Source of the DNA: Neobacillus drentensis
GTDB lineage: Bacteria > Bacillota > Bacilli > Bacillales > Cytobacillaceae
Assembly (NCBI RefSeq): GCF_021560175.1
Contig: NZ_CP091110.1
Coordinates: 1,540,001-1,604,000, forward strand
Length of the DNA stretch: 64,000 nt
Reading direction: 5' to 3'
Of this stretch, positions 18,243-26,353 are shown in pieces. Each line of letters starts with the position of its first letter. The first letter of the stretch is position 1. The position numbers and the translations under genes are program-made. Below the pieces are notes generated by a model. It searched no databases. It saw nothing but the letters and a program-made list of their open reading frames with translations, and was not told the origin of the DNA.

Positions 18243-18271
18243 TTGACTGTTAATTTAATAGTTGCTATTAT
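18243..18271 (+). promoter_or_regulatory. Sigma-A promoter of the apiose operon
   Basis: TTGACT at 18243-18248 and TATTAT at 18266-18271 are separated by exactly 17 bp. Transcription would start near 18278, just before the palindrome. The gap 18006-18387 otherwise holds AT-rich DNA with scattered AACTAAA/TTTAGTT words. Confidence 0.75.
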
Positions 18272-18290
18272 TGGCTCAAGAGTTAGGGGG

Positions 18291-18312
18291 TAAACTAAAT
18301 TTATTTAGTTTA
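18291..18312. promoter_or_regulatory. Palindromic operator for the LacI-family repressor
   Basis: Arms TAAACTAAAT and ATTTAGTTTA are perfect inverted repeats separated by TT. The position is about +13 to +34 of the promoter. LacI-family dimers bind such palindromes, although a central CG is common in the family and is absent here. Confidence 0.7.
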
Positions 18313-18387
18313 TTTAAAAAACATTATTGTATACGCTTTTTTTATTTTGATGGTTATATTATGAAATTGTTTGGGAGGCATAGGAAA

Positions 18388-19824
18388 ATGGGGAAAATTA
18401 GACTTGGCTTTGCTCCAACAAGAAGATTCGTATTTAGTAAAGAGGATGCATTAAAGTATAAACAATTAATTAGAGAAAAGATGGAGAGCTTTGGTTTGGA
18501 CATGGAAATTGTCGATTTGGAAGGAATCAATGAAGAAGGGTTGCTGCATGAGCGATTAGAAGAACCAGCGATAATAAAGCGCTTTAGGGATGCTGAAGTG
18601 GATGCATTATTTTTCCCGCACTGCAACTTTGGTACTGAAGATATCGTAGCTCGTGTAGCCAAAGCGATCGGCAAACCTGTTTTGCTTTGGGGTCCAAGAG
18701 ACGAAGCTCCATTGGAAGACGGGATGCGTCTCCGTGATACACAATGTGGAATTTTTGCAACTGGTAAAGTATTAAGAAGATTTAATGTGAAATTTACATA
18801 TATCACCAACAGTGCTGTTGATAGTCCTGTTTTTGAACGTGGATTTAAGAATTTCATTGCTGCAGCGAATGTTGTAAAGCAGTTTAATAATCTACGAATC
18901 TTGCAAATTTCCACAAGACCATCTGATTTTTGGTCAGTCATCTGCAATGAAGGGGAATTGTTAGAAACATTTGGAATTCAGATTCACCCAATTACACTTG
19001 ATGAGTTGAAAAAAGCAACGTTGAAAATTGAGAAGACTGATAGTCCAGAATTAGACGAAGCAATCGGCTATATTAAAGAAAAGCTTGACTGGAGTGCAGT
19101 TACAGAACAGGATGTCAGACGGATTGCTTCCTTAAAAGTGGCAATGAAACAACTGGCTGCCGATACAGGAAGTACAGCAATTGCTATTCAATGTTGGTCA
19201 ACCTTGCAGGATATTATTGGTATCATGCCATGTCTAGCCAATGCGATTCTAACAGACGAACAGATTCCGGTAACTTGTGAAACAGACATCCATGGAGCGA
19301 TCACTTCCATTATGGTTCAAGCCGCTACCATGAATACTAAGCCAACTTTCTTTGCTGATATTACGATTCGTCATCCTGAAAACCCTAATGGCGAATTGTT
19401 ATTCCACTGTGGGAATTTCCCAGTATCGTTAAGTGTCGAAGAAAAGCCAAAGTTAAATAAACACTTCTTATTTGACGATCATTCTCCAGGTACACATGAA
19501 GGAGAAATTGAGGGTGGAGAAATGACGATTGCCCGTTTTGACGGTGACCATGGTGAATATTCGATTTTCCTAGGAAAAGCCAAAGGGATTGAAGGGCCGT
19601 TTACTAGAGGATCGTATGTATGGATAGAAGTAAATGACTGGCCATTATGGGAAGAAACACTGGTAAAAGGTCCGTATATTCACCATTCAGTAGGTGTTCA
19701 TGCCAATGTAATCCCAGCCCTGTTTGAGGCATGCGAATATATCCCAGGGTTGAATCCTGATCCGGTAGATCCAACTGTAGATGAAATCAAATCATGGCTT
19801 CGTGGCAGCGACCTTAATAAATAA
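18388..19824 (+). CDS. L-fucose-isomerase-like sugar isomerase, proposed D-apiose isomerase
   Basis: This 478-residue cytosolic protein resembles the L-fucose/L-arabinose isomerase superfamily. An N-terminal alpha/beta region (IRLGFAPTRRFVFSKEDA, DALFFPHCNFGTEDIV, GKPVLLWGPRDEAPLEDG) is followed by a C-terminal region with acidic and His residues suited to a divalent metal (ITCETDIHGAI-like segment, FHCGNFP, HSPGTHEGEIEGG). ATG 18388 is chosen because GGGAGG lies nine bases upstream; longer in-frame starts run back through the operator. It is the first gene before a transketolase pair, an FGGY kinase and an apiosidase. That fits the D-apiose to D-apulose step of the transketolase-type apiose pathway. 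Family membership is fairly secure; the substrate is inferred from context. Confidence 0.72.
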   Translation: MGKIRLGFAPTRRFVFSKEDALKYKQLIREKMESFGLDMEIVDLEGINEEGLLHERLEEPAIIKRFRDAEVDALFFPHCNFGTEDIVARVAKAIGKPVLLWGPRDEAPLEDGMRLRDTQCGIFATGKVLRRFNVKFTYITNSAVDSPVFERGFKNFIAAANVVKQFNNLRILQISTRPSDFWSVICNEGELLETFGIQIHPITLDELKKATLKIEKTDSPELDEAIGYIKEKLDWSAVTEQDVRRIASLKVAMKQLAADTGSTAIAIQCWSTLQDIIGIMPCLANAILTDEQIPVTCETDIHGAITSIMVQAATMNTKPTFFADITIRHPENPNGELLFHCGNFPVSLSVEEKPKLNKHFLFDDHSPGTHEGEIEGGEMTIARFDGDHGEYSIFLGKAKGIEGPFTRGSYVWIEVNDWPLWEETLVKGPYIHHSVGVHANVIPALFEACEYIPGLNPDPVDPTVDEIKSWLRGSDLNK

Positions 19825-19842
19825 AGCGAGGGGGCAAAAAGA

Positions 19843-20673
19843 ATGAACAATATTGAATTTCTAAAACGGAAAGCAACTGAAATTCGAATGGATTTGCTAA
19901 CCATGATTTATGAAGCGGGTACGGGGCATACAGGCGGCTCTCTATCCAGTACGGATATCTTAACGGTTCTTTACTATCATATTATGAATGTTGATCCAAA
20001 GAATCCGAAGTGGGAAGATCGTGATCGATATATTCAGAGTAAGGGCCATTCAGTTGAAGCTTATTGGGCCATTTTAGCAGACAAGGGATTCTTTCCAAAA
20101 GAGGAATTAAAGACATTCTCTCAATTTAATACTAGATTAATAGGTCATCCGAATAATAAAGTTCCTGGTGTGGAAATGAATACTGGTGCCTTAGGACATG
20201 GTCTGCCAGTTTCAGTTGGAATGGCCTTGGCTGCCAAAATGGATGGAAAATCGTATCGCGTTTTTACCTTAATGGGAGATGGAGAACAAGCAGAAGGATC
20301 CGTTTGGGAAGGGGCTATGGCTGCTTCACATTACAAGCTGGATAATTTAGTAGCTATTATTGATCGCAATAGATTACAAATCACAGGAAGTACGGATGAT
20401 GTTATGTCCCTTGAGCCATTCGGCGAAAAGTGGAGAGCGTTTGGGTGGGAAGTAGTTGAAGTAGATGGAAATGATATCGAACAGTTGGCAGAAGTTTTGG
20501 AGGGATCTCCAAAAACTGCAGGAAAACCAACTCTTATTGTTGCCAATACAGTGAAAGGAAAAGGTATTTCATTTGCTGAAAATGTAGCAAAATGGCACCA
20601 TCACGTCCCAAGTAAAGAAGAATATCAATTAGCAATGGAAGAACTTTCTAAGCAATTGGAGGTGCTACAATGA
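19843..20673 (+). CDS. aplA: Transketolase N-terminal subunit, proposed apulose-4-phosphate transketolase A
   Basis: This 276-residue protein equals the thiamine-diphosphate-binding first third of transketolase. GTGHTGGSLSSTDILTVLYYH, KGHSVEAYWA, GALGHGLPVSVGMALAAK and the diphosphate/Mg motif GDGEQAEGSVWE through IIDRNRLQ are visible. It cannot work alone; the next gene supplies the rest and overlaps it by four bases. Split transketolases occur in several catabolic operons. Here the isomerase, FGGY kinase and apiosidase neighbours point to AplA of the apiose pathway, which with AplB transfers a two-carbon unit from D-apulose 4-phosphate to glyceraldehyde 3-phosphate, giving xylulose 5-phosphate and dihydroxyacetone phosphate. 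ATG 19843 follows GAGGGGG. The substrate is inferred from context. Confidence 0.75.
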   Translation: MNNIEFLKRKATEIRMDLLTMIYEAGTGHTGGSLSSTDILTVLYYHIMNVDPKNPKWEDRDRYIQSKGHSVEAYWAILADKGFFPKEELKTFSQFNTRLIGHPNNKVPGVEMNTGALGHGLPVSVGMALAAKMDGKSYRVFTLMGDGEQAEGSVWEGAMAASHYKLDNLVAIIDRNRLQITGSTDDVMSLEPFGEKWRAFGWEVVEVDGNDIEQLAEVLEGSPKTAGKPTLIVANTVKGKGISFAENVAKWHHHVPSKEEYQLAMEELSKQLEVLQ

Positions 20674-21638
20674 GTATTGTTGCTCTAAAAAGTGCAAAAG
20701 GAAATAAAATTGCCAATCGTCAAGCGATTAGTGAAACTTTACTAGATTTAGCTAAGGAAAATAAAGATATTTTAGTTTTAACAAGTGACTCTAGAGGATC
20801 AGCCTCTCTTGTGGATTTTGGTAAAGAATTACCTAATCAAATCGTAGAAGTAGGGATTGCAGAACAAAATCTCGTTGGGATTGCTTCAGGCTTGGCTGCG
20901 TCCGGTAAAAAACCATTTGTCGCTTCACCAGCGTGTTTTTTAAGCATGAGAAGTATTGAACAAATTAAGGTAGATGTAGCTTACTCGAATACAAATGTTA
21001 AATTAATTGGCATAAGCGGAGGCGTTAGTTATGGTGCGCTAGGTATGTCACACCATTCATTACAGGATCTTGCTGTAACCCGTGCCATTCCTGGTTTGGA
21101 TGTCATGATACCAGCTGATCGTCATGAGGCTAAAAAAATGATTGAAGCATTAGTTGAGTATGATCGACCGGTCTATCTGCGAATTGGCCGCAATCCTGTC
21201 GAAGATTCATATGTTTCTGATGACTATGATTTTCAAATCGGTAAAGCCGTTACGATGAAAGAAGGTACAGATATTACGATTATTGCAACAGGGGAGACAG
21301 TCAGAATCGCTTTGGATTCCGCGGAAGCAATTCAAACAGAAGGCATTGAATGCAGAGTGATTAATATGCATACCATCAAACCATTAGATGAGGAAGCTAT
21401 TCTGAAAGCTGCTGAGGAAACAGGAAGAATTATCACCATTGAAGAGCACAGTATTTATGGCGGTTTAGGTTCATCTGTAGCTGAAGTTGTTTCACAACAA
21501 CATCCGGTGCCAGTTAAAATTATTGGTCTTCCAGACGAACCTGCTATTGCCGGAAAAACAGCTGAAGTATTTGAATATTATGGATTAAATGTAGACAATG
21601 TCAAGAAGGTTGCCATACAGATGGTAAATAAAGGATGA
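20670..21638 (+). CDS. aplB: Transketolase C-terminal subunit, proposed apulose-4-phosphate transketolase B
   Basis: This 322-residue protein covers the pyrimidine-binding and C-terminal domains of transketolase. EVGIAEQNLVGIASGLA contains the Glu that activates thiamine diphosphate, GMSHHSLQDLAVTRAIPG the substrate-phosphate/His segment, and RPVYLRIGRNP with IEEHSIYGGLGSSVAEV the C-terminal domain. It begins inside the stop of the upstream subunit (ATGA), so equal amounts are likely made. The kinase ATG follows 10 bases after its stop. Together with the first subunit it would form the complete enzyme. A 1-deoxyxylulose-5-phosphate synthase-like function is less likely because the operon is catabolic and repressor-controlled. 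Confidence 0.75.
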   Translation: MSIVALKSAKGNKIANRQAISETLLDLAKENKDILVLTSDSRGSASLVDFGKELPNQIVEVGIAEQNLVGIASGLAASGKKPFVASPACFLSMRSIEQIKVDVAYSNTNVKLIGISGGVSYGALGMSHHSLQDLAVTRAIPGLDVMIPADRHEAKKMIEALVEYDRPVYLRIGRNPVEDSYVSDDYDFQIGKAVTMKEGTDITIIATGETVRIALDSAEAIQTEGIECRVINMHTIKPLDEEAILKAAEETGRIITIEEHSIYGGLGSSVAEVVSQQHPVPVKIIGLPDEPAIAGKTAEVFEYYGLNVDNVKKVAIQMVNKG

Positions 21639-21648
21639 GGTGTTTCTA

Positions 21649-23139
21649 ATGTCTCACGAGCAATATATCCTGGCAATTGATCAAAGCACGTCGGGAACAA
21701 AAGTTTTGCTTGTTAATTCAAAAGGGCGAATCACTCATAAATGTTCTGCCAGTCATAAGCAATACTATCCTCAAACTGGTTGGGTAGAGCATGACCCGGT
21801 TGAAATCTATGAAAATGTTAAAACCCTTTTAACAGAGGTGGTTCAAACCACCTCTGTTCAAGAAGATGAGTTGGCTGTATTGGCTATAACGAATCAAAGA
21901 GAAACGATAGTGGTATGGGATAAAGAAACAGGATTTCCGGTTTATAATGCTATCGTTTGGCAATGCCGAAGAACATCAGACATGTGTGAAGAGCTGAAAG
22001 AACAAGGATATGAATCGATAATCCAATCCAAAACTGGGTTAAAGGCGGATCCCTATTTCTCTGCATCCAAGGTGAAATGGATCTTAGATCATGTGGATGG
22101 TGTCAAAGATAGAGCAAGAGAAGGAAAGCTCTTATTAGGTACGATTGATAGCTGGCTCATCTGGAAATTAACCGGCGGGAAGGTTCATGCAACAGATTAT
22201 TCCAATGCAAGCAGGACGCTTCTATTTAATATCCATACTCTTCAGTGGGATGAAGAATTGCTGAACTTATTTGATATTCCAAAGGAGATGCTTCCTGAAG
22301 TAAAAGATTCCAATGAACTATTTGGATTAACGGAGGACTCATCTCTTCCGTTTATACAACTTCCAATCTCGGGTGTCATTGGAGATTCGCAAGGTGCATT
22401 ATTTGGACAGAAATGTTTTGAGCTTGGAATGGCAAAGGCCACATATGGAACTGGTACTTCTGTTTTAGTGCAAACAGGAGAAATGGTGGACGGCACCAAT
22501 GGTTTAGTCACTTCGATTGCTTGGGGAATGAACGGAAAAGTCAGCTATGCGCTAGAAGGGATTATAAATAGTACTGGCGATACGATAAAATGGCTAAAGG
22601 AACAGCTTGAATTAATTGATGAAATTGGCGAGGCAGAACAGTTAGCGTGTTCGATTTCAGATAATCAAGGTGTCTATTTTGTACCCGCATTTGTAGGTTT
22701 GGGAGCTCCATATTGGAAACCTTACACCCGTGCGGCAATCATGGGAATAAGCCGAAATACGGGGAAACCCCACATTGTACGTGCCGCCTTAGAGAGCATC
22801 GCTTATCAGGTTAAGGATGTTATGGAACTAATGGAATCTGAGTCCAATATATCTATTAAGAGTGTAAAAGTGGATGGTGGAGCAACAAGCAACCGGTTCT
22901 TAATGCAATATCAAGCTGATATGTTGGATATTGATGTGATCGCTTCAGAAGTAGCCGAATTATCTTCGATGGGCTCCGTTTATTTAGCTGGTTTAGGAGT
23001 AGGAATTTGGAAATCGACAGATGAGATCAACCAACTAAACCAGGAACATGAATTGTATCAGTCATTAATGACCAGTGATGAAAGAAATAAATATTATCAA
23101 GGGTGGAAGCAGTCGGTCAATGGTGTTCTAGTATGTTAG
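21649..23139 (+). CDS. aplK: FGGY-family sugar kinase, proposed apulose kinase
   Basis: This 496-residue FGGY kinase has the N-terminal phosphate loop AIDQSTSGTKVLLVNSKGRI, GWVEHDPVEIYENV, ITNQRET and VWQCRRTSDMCEEL. The C-terminal signature is ESIAYQVKDVMELMES with KVDGGATSNRFLMQYQADML. Overall it looks close to glycerol kinase. ATG 21649 is preferred over an in-frame GTG at 21640 because GAGGTG at 21636-21641 is then seven bases upstream. It lies between the transketolase and the apiosidase under the LacI-type operator. Phosphorylation of D-apulose to D-apulose 4-phosphate fits the operon; glycerol kinase would not need these neighbours. Rhamnulokinase is a formal alternative, since no rhaB is visible in the window. 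Confidence 0.68.
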   Translation: MSHEQYILAIDQSTSGTKVLLVNSKGRITHKCSASHKQYYPQTGWVEHDPVEIYENVKTLLTEVVQTTSVQEDELAVLAITNQRETIVVWDKETGFPVYNAIVWQCRRTSDMCEELKEQGYESIIQSKTGLKADPYFSASKVKWILDHVDGVKDRAREGKLLLGTIDSWLIWKLTGGKVHATDYSNASRTLLFNIHTLQWDEELLNLFDIPKEMLPEVKDSNELFGLTEDSSLPFIQLPISGVIGDSQGALFGQKCFELGMAKATYGTGTSVLVQTGEMVDGTNGLVTSIAWGMNGKVSYALEGIINSTGDTIKWLKEQLELIDEIGEAEQLACSISDNQGVYFVPAFVGLGAPYWKPYTRAAIMGISRNTGKPHIVRAALESIAYQVKDVMELMESESNISIKSVKVDGGATSNRFLMQYQADMLDIDVIASEVAELSSMGSVYLAGLGVGIWKSTDEINQLNQEHELYQSLMTSDERNKYYQGWKQSVNGVLVC

Positions 23140-23211
23140 TATCGTTTAACAAATAAACCCATAGCAATTTTAACAAAACTAACTATTTATTTATTTTTAA
23201 AGGAGAAAAAA

Positions 23212-24684
23212 ATGGATAGGTTAAAAATCTCAGAAAATAGAAGGTTTTTTACGCATCAGGACGGGAAACCATTTATCTGGTTGGCTGATACGGATTGGAC
23301 CATCGCACATAGATTAAAATGGGACGATGCAGAATATTTGATGCAGAAGCGAAAATCACAAGGATTTACTGTATTACAGATTGTAGCACTCGACCCGGAG
23401 CAGGATAAGGAAATGAGAAATCCTGCTGGAGATAAGGCTTTATTAAATAATGATTTGAACACTCCTAATGAAAAATATTTTCAGTATTTAGACTGGATCA
23501 TAGATAAAGCGGAAGAATATGGATTTTACGTTTTATTACTGCCTGTATGGGGAGAACTTGTAGTAGGCCATAACTGGATGGGTGAGTTTTCAGAAAAGAT
23601 TGTTACAAAAGAAAATGCTTTTGAATACGGAAAATGGATTGGTAACCGCTATAAGGATAGAAAAAATATCATTTGGTGTCTAGGAGGGGACAGGCAGCCC
23701 ATTCATTTAGGGATCGATTACAAGGATGTTTGGCGGAATATGGCGGAAGGGCTTGCAAAAGGGGTTCTAGATAAGGAACTTTCATATAACGTAAAAGATC
23801 CTGATTGGCAAAAGCTTTTAATGACTTATCACGCATGCCATGAAGCGGAGACCGGCGAGTGTTCAACTATGTCTTATTGGACTGATGATGAGGCTTGGAT
23901 TTCATTTATTATGATTCAGTCTGGTCATGGATTAACACCTAGAAACTATGAATTGGTGAAAAAGGATTACAATAGGAAAAGCCCTATGCCTGTTTTTGAT
24001 GGAGAACCCGCATATGAACATATGCCAACATCATGGCCAATTGGAACTGATTTCCACGGTGGATGGATGGTGCGGAAACGTGCCTATTGGAGTTTGTTTG
24101 CAGGGTCCTTTGGTCATACATATGGACATCCATCAGTGTGTTGGATGATTTCGGAAAAGGAAAGAGACAGTTTCAGAAGATATTCTTGGTTTGAAGCTTT
24201 AGACCAGCCGGGCGCATGGCAGATGAAAATTTTGCGTGATTTTTTAGAATCTAGAGATTTAAGTCAATGTATTCCTAGTCAGGAATTACTAATGGAACAG
24301 AATGATAAGATGGAAGACATTTTAGATGAACACATACAGGCATGTATAGAAAAAGATGGGGAATTTGCTTGTCTATACTTCCCTTCGTGTGGAGAGGAAA
24401 CGGTAGAATTAAGCAGACTGAAAAATGACCAGTTACAAATGTGGTGGTTTAATCCTAGAGATGGACAATGCTATACACAAGAGAATGTTATGACAGAGAA
24501 AGCAATTAGTTTAGAGATTGAAAAGCGAGAGGCTTTAAAAATAATAACTCCTACTCGTGGAAATGAGCAGGATTGGATATGTTTGATAGAGAGCACAAAT
24601 AATTACTCAACTATTCCTGGCAAAGCAAAAATTTATGGGGAATTACCTGTACCGCCTGAAATCAAGAAAACTTTTATGTGGTGA
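23212..24684 (+). CDS. GH140-type apiosidase (DUF4038), cytosolic
   Basis: This 490-residue protein without a signal peptide belongs to the DUF4038 apiosidase-like group. The pattern fits GH140: an N-terminal GKPFIWLADTDWTIAHRL strand, IIWCLGGDRQP with Asp160, and MPVFDGEPAYEHMP with Glu265. These two acids correspond in position and motif to the catalytic Asp and Glu I recall for the Bacteroides GH140 enzyme acting on rhamnogalacturonan II. A C-terminal beta domain like the collagen-binding-like PF12904 follows (about 400-490; LQMWWFNPRDGQ). AAAGGAG lies just upstream of ATG 23212. It is the last gene of the LacI-controlled operon. It would release D-apiose from imported oligosaccharides or apiosyl glycosides, supplying the isomerase and kinase encoded upstream. 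Confidence 0.82.
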   Translation: MDRLKISENRRFFTHQDGKPFIWLADTDWTIAHRLKWDDAEYLMQKRKSQGFTVLQIVALDPEQDKEMRNPAGDKALLNNDLNTPNEKYFQYLDWIIDKAEEYGFYVLLLPVWGELVVGHNWMGEFSEKIVTKENAFEYGKWIGNRYKDRKNIIWCLGGDRQPIHLGIDYKDVWRNMAEGLAKGVLDKELSYNVKDPDWQKLLMTYHACHEAETGECSTMSYWTDDEAWISFIMIQSGHGLTPRNYELVKKDYNRKSPMPVFDGEPAYEHMPTSWPIGTDFHGGWMVRKRAYWSLFAGSFGHTYGHPSVCWMISEKERDSFRRYSWFEALDQPGAWQMKILRDFLESRDLSQCIPSQELLMEQNDKMEDILDEHIQACIEKDGEFACLYFPSCGEETVELSRLKNDQLQMWWFNPRDGQCYTQENVMTEKAISLEIEKREALKIITPTRGNEQDWICLIESTNNYSTIPGKAKIYGELPVPPEIKKTFMW

Positions 24685-24718
24685 TTAAAACGAATATGGG
24701 ACACTTAAATCATTGTTC

Positions 24719-24755
24719 AAAAAATACCATAGTCTTTAGGGCTGTGGTATTTTTT
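24719..24755 (+). terminator. Terminator of the apiose operon
   Basis: AAAAAATACCATAG pairs with CTGTGGTATTTTTT (one wobble) around a short loop and ends in a T run, 35 bases after the apiosidase stop. Confidence 0.85.
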
Positions 24756-24862
24756 ATATATAAGAGACTACTAAGTAACGATGGTTAACATTTTAATCAA
24801 AACTTAAAAAATCTAAAAATTGTGCACTCAAATTACTAAATTAAATGTACTCTGAATTACGC

Positions 24863-24868
24863 TACAAT
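24863..24868 (+). promoter_or_regulatory. Candidate -10 box of the second importer
   Basis: TACAAT lies 64 bases before the lipoprotein ATG, without a consensus -35. ATGTACTCTG immediately upstream resembles the repeat elements at 31728-31763, so control by the facing YesN-like regulator is possible. Confidence 0.35.
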
Positions 24869-24931
24869 AAAAATGCGCAAAAGGAATAAATGGCCATTAC
24901 TTTAAAGATATAAACTCGTGGGGTGAATGTA

Positions 24932-26257
24932 ATGAAAAAAATGAAAGCGTTTCTATCCGGTACCTTAGTTTTGATACTATCCATTGCACTTTTAGCCGGC
25001 TGTTCAAGCTCAAGCTCAAGCGAATCCAAAAGCACTGGATCATCTAATTCGAAAAAAGTTACCATTACCATGTTGGTTTCTGGTAATAAAGCAGCATCAG
25101 GTCAAGATTTTGAAGTAGATATATTACCAAAATTAGTTCATAAAAAGTTCCCGAACATTACATTAGAGGTACAAAAGCTTCCTGATGATCAATATACGAC
25201 ATCTATTAAAACAAAACTGGCTGTAAACCAGGCTCCCGATATTTTCCGCGTCTGGCCAAGAATGGCAAATGCAGCTTCTGTTATGGACCTAGGAAAAGGC
25301 GGATATTTAGCTGATCTTTCCGATCTGCCATTTATGAATAACCTTTCTCAAACAGTAGTAGATGACATGTCATACAACGGAAAAGTTTATGCAATTACTA
25401 AAGGATTTGATATGTTAGGTACTTATTACAATAAGGACCTGTTCCAAAAAGTTGGAATTACTGAAGTACCTAAGGATTGGGATGCCTTCCTTGCTGCTTG
25501 CCAAAAATTAAAAGATGCAGGGATTACTCCTATTGTGATGGGGGATAAAGATCCTTGGGTGATCCAGTTTGGTTTATATCAAATTGCAGCAAATACTGTT
25601 TATGCGGACGACAAAGATTTCGATACTAAACTTCAAGATGGAAAGGAATCACTCAACGGTCCTAAATGGCAAAAAGCGGTTGAGATGTACCAAGAACTAT
25701 ACAAAAAAGGATACATTGCCAAGAATACTCTAGGGCTAGGCGGACCACAGGCAATTCAAATGTTTATCGATGGTAAAGCTGCTATGACATTAGATGGTAC
25801 ATGGGACTACACCCCATTAACAGCGAAAGGTGCAACTGAATTTGAACGCGGTTTCTTCCCACTACCTGCAAACGAAAAAGGTAAACCTGTCTATCAAGCA
25901 GCAGCTACAGCAGCTGGTTGGGCAGTTAATGCGAAATCCGAAAATGTTGAGGCAGTAAAACAAATTCTGAACTATTGGTTTGATGGTAAGTCTGACTTAT
26001 TTAAAGAATGGGTAAAAACTTCGTCTTCAATTGTTGCCTATAATGGAGTTCCATTAACGAACGAATTATATAAAGATGCTTATGATCAATATACAAGTAC
26101 TGGTAACGCCATCTATTTCGCTAACCAAATGTGGCCAAGCGGTGTAGATGCAACGTTAGAAGCAAAATTTGCTGAGATTATCGGTGGACAATCAACAACT
26201 CCAAAAGACGTAACAAAAGCAATGCAGGACAAATTCGACGAGCTTTGGAAAAAGTAG
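24932..26257 (+). CDS. Family 1 sugar-binding lipoprotein, second importer
   Basis: This 441-residue solute-binding lipoprotein has a Lys-rich start, a hydrophobic core and lipobox IALLAGC, then a serine run encoded by repeated AGCTCA-like units. The mature part looks like MsmE/family 1 carbohydrate-binding proteins (ITMLVSGNKAASG, AVNQAPDIFRVWPR, MFIDGKAAMTLDGTWDY). I chose ATG 24932, since GTGGGGTGA lies just upstream; GTG 24923 overlaps that site. Two permeases follow after a stable hairpin, and the facing YesM/YesN pair on the other strand is the likely regulator. The ligand is not evident. Its position directly after the apiosidase gene makes an apiose-containing oligosaccharide one possibility. 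Confidence 0.88.
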   Translation: MKKMKAFLSGTLVLILSIALLAGCSSSSSSESKSTGSSNSKKVTITMLVSGNKAASGQDFEVDILPKLVHKKFPNITLEVQKLPDDQYTTSIKTKLAVNQAPDIFRVWPRMANAASVMDLGKGGYLADLSDLPFMNNLSQTVVDDMSYNGKVYAITKGFDMLGTYYNKDLFQKVGITEVPKDWDAFLAACQKLKDAGITPIVMGDKDPWVIQFGLYQIAANTVYADDKDFDTKLQDGKESLNGPKWQKAVEMYQELYKKGYIAKNTLGLGGPQAIQMFIDGKAAMTLDGTWDYTPLTAKGATEFERGFFPLPANEKGKPVYQAAATAAGWAVNAKSENVEAVKQILNYWFDGKSDLFKEWVKTSSSIVAYNGVPLTNELYKDAYDQYTSTGNAIYFANQMWPSGVDATLEAKFAEIIGGQSTTPKDVTKAMQDKFDELWKK

Positions 26258-26298
26258 AAAGCTGAAACAACTTAATTTACCGGTATGAAAAAATCAAA

Positions 26299-26324
26299 TT
26301 GAGGTGGGGGTATTTCCCCACCTT
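26299..26324 (+). other. Stable hairpin between binding protein and permease
   Basis: TTGAGGTGGGG pairs with CCCCACCTTAA (one wobble) around a short loop. No T run follows. Such hairpins commonly protect the binding-protein part of an importer mRNA. Confidence 0.6.
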
Positions 26325-26353
26325 AAGTAAATTTTGGAAAGGAATAAGATACC

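Noticed and set aside
18354..18947. Long minus-strand open frame (197 codons) opposite the isomerase gene
   Set aside because: It mirrors the codon pattern of the plus-strand gene, has no ribosome site or recognisable motif, and would overlap the apiose operon's leader. The plus-strand protein shows clear family motifs.
18388..19824. L-rhamnose isomerase (RhaA) as identity of the isomerase gene
   Set aside because: The sequence fits the L-fucose/L-arabinose isomerase group rather than RhaA, and its neighbours are transketolase halves and an apiosidase instead of rhamnose genes.
21649..23139. Housekeeping glycerol kinase
   Set aside because: The sequence is close to glycerol kinases, but the gene is inside a LacI-controlled sugar operon with no glycerol facilitator or glycerol-3-phosphate dehydrogenase gene nearby. 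I kept it as a proposed apulose kinase with moderate confidence.
24999..25025. Short AGCTCA-type tandem repeat as a phase-variation site
   Set aside because: The units are six bases, so copy-number change would only alter the number of serines after the lipobox and would not switch the frame.
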